Positions 8,886 through 18,585 are shown, numbered from the stretch's first letter. The stretch: DNA of 64,000 nt from Nitrospira_D sp019636945 (GCF_047338595.1 NZ_JBLFBO010000015.1:1-64000), one strand, 5' to 3'. Numbers and translations are program-made. Notes: generated by a model from the sequence alone, not told the origin.

Positions 8886-10361
8886 TCAGGATGAGCAACT
8901 GACGGCCAGATGCTTGCCCCAGTTCGGCGGCGGCAACGCGTAAGACTCCATGCCCGGCTGCTCGGCGAAGGGGGTCTGGAGTGCGGTAAAAAGACGTTCG
9001 ATTTCTGAGAAGTCCTTGTTCTGAGCTTTTTCAATAGCGATCTGCGCGAGATAATTCCTCAGGACGTACTTGGGATTCACACGATTCATTCGATCACGCC
9101 GTTCGTCGTCGCGACCGTCTTCACCCCGCAACCGATCACGATAACGCAGGGCCCAGTCGTCAAACCGCTCGCGGTTGAGAAAGTGCTCCCGCAACTTCTC
9201 ATTCACCGCGCCATTCTGCGAAGAAAACGCGCCCAACTCTCGAAACACGATCGTGTAGTCCGCATGGCTGCCTTGAAGTAGCCCGAGGAAGTCTCGAATG
9301 AGTTGATCGTCCTCTGCTTGCACATCCAGCAACCCGAATTTGGCCCTCATGCGCTTCTGGTATTCCTGATCAAACAGAGATTGGTAGGTCCCAAGGCCCG
9401 CTTTGAGCGCTTCCTTCTCGACCAACGGCAACAGCGCCTGAGCCAAGCAACTCAGATTCCAGAGTCCGATGTAGGGCTGTTGATCGAAAGCATAGCGGCC
9501 GTTGTGATCGGAGTGGTTGCAGATAAATCCTGCATCGTAGTCATCCATAAACCCATAGGGACCATAATCCATCGTCAGACCGAGAATCGACATATTGTCG
9601 GTGTTCATCACTCCATGGGCCCAACCGACCGCTTGCCATTGCGCGATCAACCGTGCAGTGCGCTCAACGACTTCGTTGAAGAACCGCGAGTACTTTCCGT
9701 CGACATCGCTGAGATGGGGAAAGTGTTGGTCGACCACATAGTCGGCTAACGTTTTCAGGTGCTCGTACTGCTTTCGGTAGTAGAACACTTCGAACATTCC
9801 GAAACGCACGTGAGACGGCGCCATACGGACCAGCATCGCCCCGGTTTCCACCTGCTCACGGTACACCTTGTCGTCGCTCCCGACGAGACAGAGCGCCTGC
9901 GTGGTGGGAATTCCGAGTCCTTGCATCGCCGCGCAACAGAGATACTCACGGATCGTCGAACGCAGCACCGCCCGTCCGTCTCCATCCCGGGAGAACGGTG
10001 TCATCCCCGCTCCCTTGAGATGAAGATCCCACCGCTGGCCCTGTTCGTTTTTCGCCTCTCCGAGAAGGATTGCGCGTCCATCGCCGAGTTGCGGGACATA
10101 CACCCCGAATTGATGACCGGAATACAGCATCGCGAGCGGCTCCATACCTGATGCGAGCGCATGCCCACCGAAAACCTCCGCGAACTCCGGCCTGGTGAAT
10201 TGCGCAGGATCAAGATCGATCAACTCAGCGGCAGACCGATTGGCATGGATCAAACAGGGAGGCGCGCTGAACGGAGTGGGATTCAATCGGGCGTAAAAGG
10301 CCTGAGGAAGCCGGGCATAGCTATTGTCGAAGGAAAGCGTTTCAAGAGTTCGCCGGGACAT
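8886..10361 (-). CDS. selO: Protein adenylyltransferase SelO (YdiU family)
   Basis: SelO is a pseudokinase-fold enzyme that transfers AMP from ATP to protein Ser/Thr/Tyr residues and is linked to redox stress. The sequence is full length (491 aa from this start) and shows the family hallmarks: SGHQFGVYVPQLGDGRA, LHLKGAGMTPFSRDGDGRAV, the active-site stretch GWAHGVMNTDNM followed by DYGPYGFMDDYD, and the conserved C-terminal Cys (VSCSS). I chose the ATG at 10361 because alignable family sequence begins there; an in-frame ATG at 10397 lacks a ribosome site. It is divergent from the kinase gene at 10551, sharing a 189-base promoter region. Confidence 0.93.
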   Translation of the reverse strand: MSRRTLETLSFDNSYARLPQAFYARLNPTPFSAPPCLIHANRSAAELIDLDPAQFTRPEFAEVFGGHALASGMEPLAMLYSGHQFGVYVPQLGDGRAILLGEAKNEQGQRWDLHLKGAGMTPFSRDGDGRAVLRSTIREYLCCAAMQGLGIPTTQALCLVGSDDKVYREQVETGAMLVRMAPSHVRFGMFEVFYYRKQYEHLKTLADYVVDQHFPHLSDVDGKYSRFFNEVVERTARLIAQWQAVGWAHGVMNTDNMSILGLTMDYGPYGFMDDYDAGFICNHSDHNGRYAFDQQPYIGLWNLSCLAQALLPLVEKEALKAGLGTYQSLFDQEYQKRMRAKFGLLDVQAEDDQLIRDFLGLLQGSHADYTIVFRELGAFSSQNGAVNEKLREHFLNRERFDDWALRYRDRLRGEDGRDDERRDRMNRVNPKYVLRNYLAQIAIEKAQNKDFSEIERLFTALQTPFAEQPGMESYALPPPNWGKHLAVSCSS

Positions 10362-10550
10362 ATCTCTGTGTATCACGAGCCTTGAGGCCTTTACCATGGC
10401 TTGAGCATGTCGAGCAGAGCACTCTGCCCACTGAACTGGCCATCAAGCAGCACTCCCGCGTTCCCTCTTGGAGCTCTCTCGACGGTGTCTCCGTCACCTC
10501 GGTATACTATCCGTTCCCGACGTGACGTATTCACACAACAGAGGCTCTGC

Positions 10551-12539
10551 GTGAAACGCCGTACGACCCCTGCAGCTCAATCCAAAGATGCCGTCCGTGC
10601 CAAACCGGAAGTCGCGGCGGCGGAGGTGTTGGCCTGGGTCAGCGATTGCCTCGAGGGTGGGCTTTGCTTCATCGCCAAGGGAATTCTCATATTTGAAAAT
10701 TCACAATTTGCGGAACTGGTCGAAACACCGACTTCGAAGCCTACTGACTCTCCCGCTCAGGACCTGACGCTCCGATCGCAACTCTTTGCCGATGCAATGG
10801 CCTGGAACAAGGACACTCTGGGAGCGCGAGGCAGCAAAACCTATCGTCTCCTGGATCGCCAAGGCCAGGCACTCGTCTACGAATGCCGATATCACGTGGT
10901 CCCCTACCATGGGGAGACCGGCGTGCTGTTGGTTCTGCAGGACGTCACCCAACATACGGAGTTGGTTCAGGAGGCCTCACAGATTGCCCGATTTCAGTCG
11001 GTACTCGCCCGTATCGGGACGCTGGCGGTCAGCGATGCACCGGCACAGGAGTTGATGAATGAAGCCGTCACCCATACGGCTGAGGCACTCCAGGTCGAGC
11101 TCTGTAAGATTCTCGTTCAACGGGAATCAGACGACCATCTCGCCGTCGTCGCGGGAATCGGTCTTGCCCCTGAGTTGATCGGGAAGTTGACCATTGAAGG
11201 CGGCACCCATTCGCAGGCCGGCTACGCCATTCGTGAACGACTCCCCGTCGTCGTCAGAGACTTGCGTCAGGAAACACGATTCACTCCTTCCAAGTTATTA
11301 ACCGAGCATGGCGGCATTGCAGGCATGTGCGTCCCGATGTTGGTCGAGGACCGCGTCTATGGCGCCATGACCGCCCATTCCAAATCGGTTCGCGACTACA
11401 CCGTCACGGAACTCGAGTTCCTCTGTACCGTCGCCAACACCGTGGCGACGGTGCTGGAGCGACGGCGGCGAGCCGATACGCAACGGGACCTCTATCATCG
11501 GTTATTCACGGCAGCCCAAGACGGGATCATGTTGACCGACACAGACGGCTGCATTTTGGAGTGGAACCCCGCACTCGAACGCATGACCGGCTGGACGAGC
11601 CTGGAAGCACTGGGACAACGTCCGTCCATCTTAAAGTCCGGAAAACATGACCAAGCATTTTACGACCGACTCTGGCAGGCACTGCGAGCAGGCCACGCTT
11701 TTGTCGATCGGTTTGTGAATCGACGGAAGGATGGTTCGGAATTCCTTGTCTGGGAAAGCGTGAGTCCGGTGAAAGATCGTGACGGCACAACACAGTACTA
11801 CATGGCCATCCTCACGGACTTGACCGAACGAGAGCAGATGCTGGAAGCCTTACGACATGCGGAGCAAATCAAACTGGTGGGACAATTGACCGGTGGTATT
11901 TTGCACGAGGTCCGCAATCCGTTGATTGGGCTCGGTAGCCTCGCCACGCATTTAGCCGATCAGGAACACTTGCCGCAGACGGCCAGAGATCGCTGCCGGC
12001 TCATCGCGCGGGAAGCCACTCGCATCGACGAGCTGTTGGAGTCCCACTTAAGCCAACTCCGACCACGTCCGTTCGATCTGCACCCCTGCGATCTTCCCTC
12101 GCTCATCGACGACACCATGACCTTGCTCAAACCAAATTTAACCAAACAGAACGTCCATGTGCGGAAGGTGATGACTCCGGATATCCCGTTGGTGGAAGCC
12201 TCTCGTGCACACCTTCAACAGGTCTGCCTCAACATCACGATGAATGCGATCGACGCCATGCCGAACGGTGGAGAGCTTACAATCGCGATACGGATGGAAC
12301 CTCGGCGAGGTCCTGGTGTGCTTCTTGCTTTCTCCGATACGGGAAAAGGGATTGACCCGGACAATCTCAAACGGATTTTTGAACCGTTCTTCACCAGCGG
12401 GAAAGCCAAGGGTGTTGGGCTTGGACTCACCATCACGCACGACATTGTCGAACGGCATGGCGGGCAACTGGTGATCACCAGCCCGCCCGGCAACGGAGCC
12501 ATCGTGGAAGTGTGGCTTCCCCTAAAACCCGAGCGATGA
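10551..12539 (+). CDS. GAF-PAS sensor histidine kinase
   Basis: From a GTG preceded by AGAGG the product has 662 aa and no membrane segment, so it senses a cytoplasmic signal. Domains in order: an N-terminal PAS-like region (about 20-135), GAF (about 150-305), PAS/PAC (about 315-440), HisKA with the phosphoacceptor His in GGILHEVRNPL, and a HATPase domain with N box (NITMNAIDAMPNGG), G1 (DTGKGIDPDN) and G2 (GVGLGLTI). It ends one base before the NtrC-type regulator, so the two form a two-component pair. In-frame codons reach back to an ATG at 10401, but that leader is low quality and overlaps the selO promoter. Confidence 0.88.
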   Translation: MKRRTTPAAQSKDAVRAKPEVAAAEVLAWVSDCLEGGLCFIAKGILIFENSQFAELVETPTSKPTDSPAQDLTLRSQLFADAMAWNKDTLGARGSKTYRLLDRQGQALVYECRYHVVPYHGETGVLLVLQDVTQHTELVQEASQIARFQSVLARIGTLAVSDAPAQELMNEAVTHTAEALQVELCKILVQRESDDHLAVVAGIGLAPELIGKLTIEGGTHSQAGYAIRERLPVVVRDLRQETRFTPSKLLTEHGGIAGMCVPMLVEDRVYGAMTAHSKSVRDYTVTELEFLCTVANTVATVLERRRRADTQRDLYHRLFTAAQDGIMLTDTDGCILEWNPALERMTGWTSLEALGQRPSILKSGKHDQAFYDRLWQALRAGHAFVDRFVNRRKDGSEFLVWESVSPVKDRDGTTQYYMAILTDLTEREQMLEALRHAEQIKLVGQLTGGILHEVRNPLIGLGSLATHLADQEHLPQTARDRCRLIAREATRIDELLESHLSQLRPRPFDLHPCDLPSLIDDTMTLLKPNLTKQNVHVRKVMTPDIPLVEASRAHLQQVCLNITMNAIDAMPNGGELTIAIRMEPRRGPGVLLAFSDTGKGIDPDNLKRIFEPFFTSGKAKGVGLGLTITHDIVERHGGQLVITSPPGNGAIVEVWLPLKPER

Positions 12540-12540
12540 C

Positions 12541-13947
12541 ATGACCTGGCAACTACTTCTGGTCGAAGATGAAGCGTCTGTTCGCGAAGCCTTCGCGCTG
12601 CGCCTCAGCGATCACGGCTATATGGTTCAGACCGCGAGTTCCGGCGAAGAAGCGCTTGGGCTGCTCCGCACCGCTGAACCGGATATTCTCGTGCTTGATC
12701 TGGTCATGCCGAATCTCACGGGCCTGGACGTGCTCGCCCGTGTCAAACAGACCTCGCCAAACTTACTGGTTATCTTGGTCACCGCGAGGGGCACAGTCAA
12801 AGATGCCGTCGAGGCGACGAAACTGGGAGCCTTCGACTTCGTCGCCAAATCCATCGACATGGAAGACCTCCTGCACGCGTTGAGCAGAGCGACGCAGCTG
12901 CTGACGTTGCAGCGCCAGGTTCATGTGCAGAGCGGGCAAGACGTTGACCGATACGCGCTCGACCGCGTCATCGCCAAGAGCCCTGCCACTCAGACCTTTA
13001 TGAATCAGGTCCGTGAGCTCGCGAAGAATGACCGCGTCACTGTGCTACTCCAAGGCGAGACCGGCACTGGGAAACAGTACATGGGTCGAGTCATCCACCA
13101 TAACAGCCCCAGAGCCCGGAAACCTTGCATCGAAGTCGACTGTCCCTCGATCCCGCGGGAATTGTTTGAAAGTGAACTATTTGGGCACGAGAAAGGGTCT
13201 TTCACCGGAGCCGTTGGCCGCAAGACCGGATTAATCGAACTGGCAGAGGGAGGAACCCTCATGTTCGACGAAATCGGCGATCTCCCCCTCCCGTTACAAG
13301 CCAAGCTTCTGCGAGTCATCGAGGAGCGGACGTTCCGGCGTGTCGGAGGATCGGCCACGATCCCGGTGGATGTGCGTTTCATGGCGGCGACAAATCGCAA
13401 TCTGAAGGAAGCGGTCACCAAAGGCGAGTTTCGTGAAGATCTCTATTTTCGACTGAATGTGGTGACTCTGGTGATCCCACCCCTGCGCGAACGGCAGGAC
13501 GATATCATCGTCTTGGCAGAGCAGTTCTTGATGCGTTCAGCTCTTTCACTGAGAAAGCCGGTTCGTCACCTCGGTGAGAGTGCACGAACCGTGCTGTTGC
13601 GGTATCATTTCCCCGGCAATGTGCGTGAGTTGAGTAATCTGATAGAACGGGCGGTGCTCTTCTGTCCCGGTGAGACACTTGAAGCGCTGCATTTTCCCTC
13701 TGATGTGCGAGAGAGTCCCATGCAGCCGGTCGGTGAGCCGTTTTCTCCTGAGTCAACGATCTCCGATACCACGAATGCCGCTCGGATCCATCTCTCATTC
13801 CGCCTTGGTGAATCCTTAACTGACCTTGAGGACCGCATCATCACTGAAGTATTACAGCGGTCTGATGGAAACAAGTCTCTGGCCGCCAAGCATCTTGGTA
13901 TCACCCGCTGGATGCTGGATCGACGTCGAAAACCCCATGCTGAGTGA
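12541..13947 (+). CDS. NtrC-family sigma-54-dependent response regulator
   Basis: A 468-aa activator with three domains. The receiver (1-120) has its phosphoacceptor Asp in DILVLDLVMP. The AAA+ domain has Walker A GETGTGK, the sigma-54 contact loop GSFTGA (usual form GAFTGA, contact Thr kept), Walker B MFDEIGD and sensor I in FMAATNRNL. The C-terminal Fis-type helix-turn-helix includes LAAKHLGITRWMLDRR. It is translationally coupled to the kinase at 10551. A sigma-54-like promoter and a TGTG-N6-CACA palindrome lie immediately downstream, before the gene at 14199, making this protein the nearest candidate regulator for the shared palindromes. That link is inference. Confidence 0.92.
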   Translation: MTWQLLLVEDEASVREAFALRLSDHGYMVQTASSGEEALGLLRTAEPDILVLDLVMPNLTGLDVLARVKQTSPNLLVILVTARGTVKDAVEATKLGAFDFVAKSIDMEDLLHALSRATQLLTLQRQVHVQSGQDVDRYALDRVIAKSPATQTFMNQVRELAKNDRVTVLLQGETGTGKQYMGRVIHHNSPRARKPCIEVDCPSIPRELFESELFGHEKGSFTGAVGRKTGLIELAEGGTLMFDEIGDLPLPLQAKLLRVIEERTFRRVGGSATIPVDVRFMAATNRNLKEAVTKGEFREDLYFRLNVVTLVIPPLRERQDDIIVLAEQFLMRSALSLRKPVRHLGESARTVLLRYHFPGNVRELSNLIERAVLFCPGETLEALHFPSDVRESPMQPVGEPFSPESTISDTTNAARIHLSFRLGESLTDLEDRIITEVLQRSDGNKSLAAKHLGITRWMLDRRRKPHAE

Positions 13948-13974
13948 GCATAGACGCACATTCGCACGGTTGAT

Positions 13975-13988
13975 TGTGCATTGACACA
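13975..13988 (+). promoter_or_regulatory. Palindromic operator TGTG-N6-CACA
   Basis: TGTGCATTGACACA lies 108 bases upstream of the sigma-54-like promoter at 14097, a typical distance for an enhancer site. A second half-palindrome (CGCACATTCGCACG) lies just before it. Confidence 0.55.
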
Positions 13989-14096
13989 CAGCCTGCCTCA
14001 GATTCCACACAAACATCTCTGCCTGTACCCGTCCATTTCCTCCTGTTTCCGATGACATTCGAATAACCGTCCCCCCCGTCTTCTTCTGTAAAACCT

Positions 14097-14112
14097 GGGA
14101 CCGACGATTGCA
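14097..14112 (+). promoter_or_regulatory. Putative sigma-54 promoter of the lectin-fold exported protein gene
   Basis: GGGACCGACGATTGCA has GG-N10-GC spacing and a consensus TTGCA at -12. It lies 86 bases before the ATG at 14199. The leader between them contains a small hairpin (ATCACC 14146-14151 pairing with GGTGAT 14157-14162). Confidence 0.6.
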
Positions 14113-14198
14113 TCAAATCATGGCGCCAGCATAATCACAGCGGGAATCACCAGGCCGGTGATCCTTCCTGATCTTCTGACTGTTTCGGAGCACACACC

Positions 14199-16574
14199 AT
14201 GTTATTACGCCCTATTAGACTTGCCATTCTCCTCATCGGCGCATTCTTTCTTGCCTGTCCCTCATGGAGCAACGCCAGACCCGCCCAAATGAAGCCTAGC
14301 GAGGATGCAAGCCGCTTTGTCCTCCACTACGTCGACGCCTTGTCTCATTCTCAGATCGCGACGTGGGCTTCAGCCGATCTAGGCTGCTTGAGCCGCGCAC
14401 GGGAAACCACGACGACTACACGATCATCTAAATTGACTCCAGAAATCGCCCGACGTTGCTGGGACGATACATTACACGGCCATATCCAGATGGTGAGTCA
14501 ACAAGCAGAGTCCGGCGTCTTCAACGCGATCGGACGAGGAGTCGGGCTTGGGCTCATGGCCGACCGACACCGCGCTACGGAGAATTGGAAAGACTATCCT
14601 CCGGCGGTGTTCCTCTCTCCACCGATCATGTTGAACGACCACGCTCTGATTCCTCAGACAACGGTCAAGCGAACCGGTCCTGTGCAATCATTTGCTCTGT
14701 CGAATATTAAGAAAGATTCGCTCGTCTCCGTATCCGGTCAGGCTGTTGATATTCAGATCGCCTACCCTGATCCATTTACGGCCCCGCTCGCTCTGAGACC
14801 GGAAGAAATCTGGTGGGTGAATGGATCTCAGCGCCAATTTGGACCAGTGCGCGAGGTGACCGCTCGGTTTATCGTGGTCACCGGCCTGCGCAAGTTCGGC
14901 TTCAGCGCAGATCGAGCCGTGATGAACGAGGTGTTACCTGACACGCCACTCATTGCGACAACCCACTATGGTCTTCGCCCGGATAACGGGCGAAAGTTTG
15001 ACCGAACGAACCCAACTCGACCGTTTGTGAAGGGAGAACTCGTACCAGGATCGACGCAATGGTGGACACGAGCTGAGGCTGAATCGAGCATACAGGTCGC
15101 CTTAGGGCGAGCCTCTCATCTCCCATCAACCGAACGGGTGGAACTATTGACGAGACTCCTCCTGATTGATCCCAACCATATGGAAGCCCACCGTCTGTTT
15201 GGTGAAGACGCGTATCAGGCCTTCCTGAGGCAAGGCGTGGAGAAGGGTGGCTTGGCAGCCAATGACAGGGAAGCGTTACAGCGAATCGCGGAACTGTACT
15301 GGACCATCCAAGCTCAAACCTGGCGACAGGAGTTAACTGCGGTGGCGGAAGGGTATGAACCGGCGGCAGACGCCCTCTATCGATCCCTCGCCTCCTACGA
15401 GGCCTTGGGACAACTTCAGCAGGCCACATCGGAACAGCGCAGACGCCTTGGCGCGTTGACCCGCTGGAACAATGATCCAACCGGTGCCCTTGGTATCCAT
15501 GAGGCGTTGCTTCGCGATACGGCTCCCGGCACTGCCGAATATGCGAAGATCTTGACGGAGATAGCCTGGGATCGCATTCAGTTTGTATCGTGGAACCGAC
15601 GCTACGACCATCCTTGGCTGCAACAGGCCCATGTCGAAGCGGAACAGGCTGTTGAGCTGATGACGCAGCCCTACGATACGCTCCATGCGCACTATGCGCT
15701 GGTGGCGGTGGAATCACTCTCGGTGCCGCGCAACCTGGATCGGTTTCAGCAGCGGATGCGACAGATCAAGCAGGATCTGGATCAGATTCCCGGAGTGAAG
15801 GGTCTACAAGGGCAACTGGTCGCGAACGATCTCGTCAAGTCGCTGACCGCGGATGCCACGACCATTGTACTGCCAAGCCCACCGCGTTCGCGTGAAGTCC
15901 TCGATGTGGCCGTCCACGCCAACCCACCCAGGCAGGATATCATCTGGCAATGGAACTTCGATCAAGACCAACTGGGGTACCTTCCTACCGGATTCGTCAC
16001 TCTGGACCGACAGGGCGAACCATCTGATGGATGGCAAGTACAAGTCGATGAGACCATGCCAAATGGATCACAACGGTTTGTCCGCACCGCCCCCTGCCTG
16101 GTACAGGACTGTACCCGGCTCCTTATTGCCACGGACGTCAGAACCACGTACCCAGATGTGACTGTTCAGGTACGCACCCCTAGTTCCACTGATCAAGGCG
16201 AACTTGGGCTCGCGATCGCCGTCACAGACCCGTCGAATTATTATGCCATCACGCTTCAGCCTGGAACCGGCCAGGTCACCACCAGACGCGTTGCGAACGG
16301 CACAGTGACTATCCTCGGGCAAGTCGCCGCGAAGCTTGCACCAAAGTCCTGGCATACAATACGAGTCCAACGAATCAATTTCCTGCATCTCGATAAGGGG
16401 AGGCTTGCGGTCTACATTGATGGCGTCCAAGTCGCCGCTGTCGAGGATGCCGTGCTGCCTCAGGACGGGCAGGTAGGATTCATTGCCCTGGGACCGAGTG
16501 AGGCACAGTTCGACGGACTCCACGTATTGGATCTGGTCTCGAACCGCACCTTCTCAAAACCGGCAGCCTATTGA
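14199..16574 (+). CDS. Large exported protein with helical repeats and C-terminal lectin-like domain
   Basis: A 791-aa protein with a Sec signal peptide (residues 1-27, LAILLIGAFFLACPSWSNA). The N-terminal third is unfamiliar. The middle (about 290-530) is helix-rich and looks like tetratricopeptide-type repeats. The last 200 residues are beta-rich, with motifs such as ELGLAIAVTDPSNYYAITL, WHTIRVQRI, GRLAVYIDGVQVA and VGFIALGPSEAQFDGLHV, typical of the concanavalin-like fold seen in LamG and 3-keto-disaccharide hydrolase-type (DUF1080) domains. It is therefore probably periplasmic or surface-located and may bind carbohydrate. CGGAG precedes the ATG. I cannot assign a reaction. Confidence 0.7.
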   Translation: MLLRPIRLAILLIGAFFLACPSWSNARPAQMKPSEDASRFVLHYVDALSHSQIATWASADLGCLSRARETTTTTRSSKLTPEIARRCWDDTLHGHIQMVSQQAESGVFNAIGRGVGLGLMADRHRATENWKDYPPAVFLSPPIMLNDHALIPQTTVKRTGPVQSFALSNIKKDSLVSVSGQAVDIQIAYPDPFTAPLALRPEEIWWVNGSQRQFGPVREVTARFIVVTGLRKFGFSADRAVMNEVLPDTPLIATTHYGLRPDNGRKFDRTNPTRPFVKGELVPGSTQWWTRAEAESSIQVALGRASHLPSTERVELLTRLLLIDPNHMEAHRLFGEDAYQAFLRQGVEKGGLAANDREALQRIAELYWTIQAQTWRQELTAVAEGYEPAADALYRSLASYEALGQLQQATSEQRRRLGALTRWNNDPTGALGIHEALLRDTAPGTAEYAKILTEIAWDRIQFVSWNRRYDHPWLQQAHVEAEQAVELMTQPYDTLHAHYALVAVESLSVPRNLDRFQQRMRQIKQDLDQIPGVKGLQGQLVANDLVKSLTADATTIVLPSPPRSREVLDVAVHANPPRQDIIWQWNFDQDQLGYLPTGFVTLDRQGEPSDGWQVQVDETMPNGSQRFVRTAPCLVQDCTRLLIATDVRTTYPDVTVQVRTPSSTDQGELGLAIAVTDPSNYYAITLQPGTGQVTTRRVANGTVTILGQVAAKLAPKSWHTIRVQRINFLHLDKGRLAVYIDGVQVAAVEDAVLPQDGQVGFIALGPSEAQFDGLHVLDLVSNRTFSKPAAY

Positions 16575-17229
16575 GCTCAGTCACGTATTCACATCGCTCC
16601 GATTCGTCGTTGACCAGTATCACCTTCACGATCACCCCGTGTGGGAATGTCAGGAATATCCGTTTTTCACTGAGCACATCTTGACCCGGTCGGCTTGTTC
16701 ACCGGTATACCCCCTTGCCAGTTGTAAAACTGTGCACAATCGCTTTACTCCGGTACCATTTCCCTCCGAATATGCTTGAATTGAGCCATCCCATAACAAG
16801 GCGCGACGCGTCTCATTCGCGGCGATACGCTTGAGACCGTGCAGTTTCTGATCGGCTGGCAAGGCGCTCCACATCGGCTGTTTCTGACGCACAACCTTCT
16901 CACCTTTTGTTGAGAGACCATACCTCTTTCTGAAGCTCACCTGAGGCCCGAATCATCAACGATGATACTACGGGGTACAGTCGAAGGCCCCTTGCTCTCC
17001 CCAACTCCCATCCATCGTGCTTCCCCGCACAACCTGCACTTCTTCAGTGCACCAGCACACGCGTCGGAGATTCTGTGCCGCCGCTGCAAAGCCTCACCCA
17101 ACAGAAATGGATACATTTTCTTGCTGGTATTACTGCTTCTCCTCCCCCGGTACCACACATTAGATGGCACGAGACGTGAAAGGGCACCATACCAAGGAAG
17201 TTGTTGGCATGATTAGGAGGGAGGACAAT
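16575..17229. other. Intergenic stretch, no convincing gene
   Basis: I find no supported gene here. A minus-strand frame (16650-16940, 96 aa, GTG start) has no ribosome site and no recognised motif; it could be a remnant. The 17-mer CACATCTTGACCCGGTC at 16675-16691 recurs at 58744-58760. A possible -24/-12 pair near 17113 has 12 bases between GG and GC, which is the wrong spacing for sigma-54. Confidence 0.5.
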
Positions 17230-17469
17230 ATGAAATTGTTAGGCGCAGCGCTCGTCGGAATCATCGCAGCGATTTCTGGATTAGCTCTGAACTTGGACCG
17301 GCCATTTCTGACCAATCATGCTCATATCTCCCAAGCAGTGGCTGCTGAGTCCCTTCAGATGAACCCCGCCCCTGGATTCACTCAGAAGGACGTCTCCAAG
17401 AAACCCTTCCGATTGCTCTTGAATATGTTCAAGAGCGAACCCTGGCGTCTGTCTCGGCATAGCAAATGA
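17230..17469 (+). CDS. Small exported hypothetical protein
   Basis: A 79-aa product with a strong ribosome site (AGGGAGGACAAT before the ATG). The N-terminus is hydrophobic (LLGAALVGIIAAISGLAL) and a signal-peptidase-like site follows at VAAES (about residue 39). That leaves a basic mature peptide of about 40 residues, or a membrane-anchored tail. I recognise no family. A hairpin lies 33 bases downstream, so it is probably a monocistronic gene. Confidence 0.5.
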   Translation: MKLLGAALVGIIAAISGLALNLDRPFLTNHAHISQAVAAESLQMNPAPGFTQKDVSKKPFRLLLNMFKSEPWRLSRHSK

Positions 17470-17502
17470 ATATTTTTGGCTTGATCGACCAGCCCTGGAC
17501 GG

Positions 17503-17524
17503 CCACACATCGATGCATGTGTGG
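17503..17524 (+). terminator. Hairpin downstream of the small exported protein gene
   Basis: CCACACAT and ATGTGTGG form a perfect 8-bp stem around a 6-base loop. No T run follows, so it could equally be an operator in front of cysD. Confidence 0.4.
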
Positions 17525-17654
17525 TGCCGATGATTCTGCAGGACCTGAAGGTGACTCAGCGGCATAGTTCCACTCGCTGCACGTGCTCAACTTAGCATTG
17601 AACCAACTGAGACCTAAACCATCAACCTACTTGCAATACGCTCTAAGTGAAACA

Positions 17655-18452
17655 ATGAAACATTTACGGGCACTAGAAGATCAAAGTGTGTACATCCTTC
17701 GTGAAGCCTATAAGCACTTCGACGATCTGGCGATGTTGTGGTCCATGGGAAAGGACTCGACCGTGCTGCTATGGCTGGCACGCAAGGCTTTCTTTGGCCA
17801 TGTGCCGTTTCCGCTGGTCCACATCGATACCGGGTATGAGATGCCAGAACTCATCGAGTATCGGGATCGACTCTGCCGCGAATGGCACCTCGATCTCGTC
17901 GTAGGCCAGAATACGGAGGCACTGGCCGCAGGGATGAGCCCCCAACAAGGACGTGTGGCTTGCTGTACGGCCATGAAGATCGATGCCTTGAAACAGACCA
18001 TCGCCAAACACAAGTGGACCGCCGTCATCCTCGGCATTCGCGCCGACGAAGAAGGAACCCGCGCCAAAGAACGGTACTTTTCACTGCGCGACAAGCATGG
18101 TGAATGGGATTTCCGGGACCAGCCGCCGGAGTTGTGGGACCAATTCAATACGACGTTCCCTGCGGGATCCCATATCCGTGTCCATCCCCTGTTGGATTGG
18201 ACCGAGCTGAATATCTGGGAATATTTGGAGCTCGAACGAGTTCCCCTCCCCACACTCTACTTTGATCAAGGTAATGGGTTGCGATATCGAAGCCTGGGGT
18301 GCGTGCCTTGTACCGGTACGGTGGCGTCCTGCGCCTCAACCATTCCTCAGATCATTTCCGAGCTCCGCGTGACGACGATCGCGGAGCGGAGCGGGCGAGC
18401 GCAGGACGAGGGGCGGGGCATGGAGACGTTGCGCAAGTTGGGACATATGTGA
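17655..18452 (+). CDS. cysD: Sulfate adenylyltransferase subunit 2 (CysD), without CysN partner
   Basis: CysD is the catalytic ATP-sulfurylase subunit that makes APS from sulfate and ATP; it normally works with the GTPase CysN. The 265-aa product has the PP-loop SMGKDST, HIDTGYEMPELIEYRD, GIRADEEGTRAKER, and the family C-terminus (LGCVPCTGTV, ERSGRAQDE, METLRKLGHM), so it is intact. I chose the ATG at 17655 because family homology begins at MKHLRALEDQS; a GTG at 17583 would add 24 residues. Neither start has a clear ribosome site. No cysN or cysC is adjacent. A SulP anion carrier lies 570 bases downstream. Confidence 0.9.
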   Translation: MKHLRALEDQSVYILREAYKHFDDLAMLWSMGKDSTVLLWLARKAFFGHVPFPLVHIDTGYEMPELIEYRDRLCREWHLDLVVGQNTEALAAGMSPQQGRVACCTAMKIDALKQTIAKHKWTAVILGIRADEEGTRAKERYFSLRDKHGEWDFRDQPPELWDQFNTTFPAGSHIRVHPLLDWTELNIWEYLELERVPLPTLYFDQGNGLRYRSLGCVPCTGTVASCASTIPQIISELRVTTIAERSGRAQDEGRGMETLRKLGHM

Positions 18453-18552
18453 GCCAACCTCTCGAGCAGTAGCCACGCGATTTGCCCGGGATCACTGATT
18501 TTCAATCCTGTACCGTCGTAATCTCCACCCCAGTGCACAAGCTCGTCAATTA

Positions 18553-18566
18553 GTGCGCAAACGCAC
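18553..18566 (+). promoter_or_regulatory. Palindromic operator, first of a pair
   Basis: GTGCGCAAACGCAC is a palindrome with CGCA inner arms, 5 bases before the second site. Together they form a tandem enhancer-like pair 125-150 bases upstream of the promoter at 18691. Confidence 0.5.
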
Positions 18567-18571
18567 AGGCC

Positions 18572-18585
18572 TGTGCGCAGGCACA
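18572..18585 (+). promoter_or_regulatory. Palindromic operator TGTG-N6-CACA, second of a pair
   Basis: TGTGCGCAGGCACA. Thirteen of its 14 bases are identical to the site at 29037-29050 upstream of dabB1, the closest match between two of these sites. Confidence 0.6.

Noticed and set aside
16650..16940. Minus-strand 96-aa frame starting with GTG
   Set aside because: No ribosome site, no recognised domain, and it lies in a spacer. It may be a remnant but cannot be supported as a gene.
17113..17133. Possible sigma-54 promoter before the small exported protein gene
   Set aside because: GG and GC are 12 bases apart, and sigma-54 promoters tolerate almost no change from 10.
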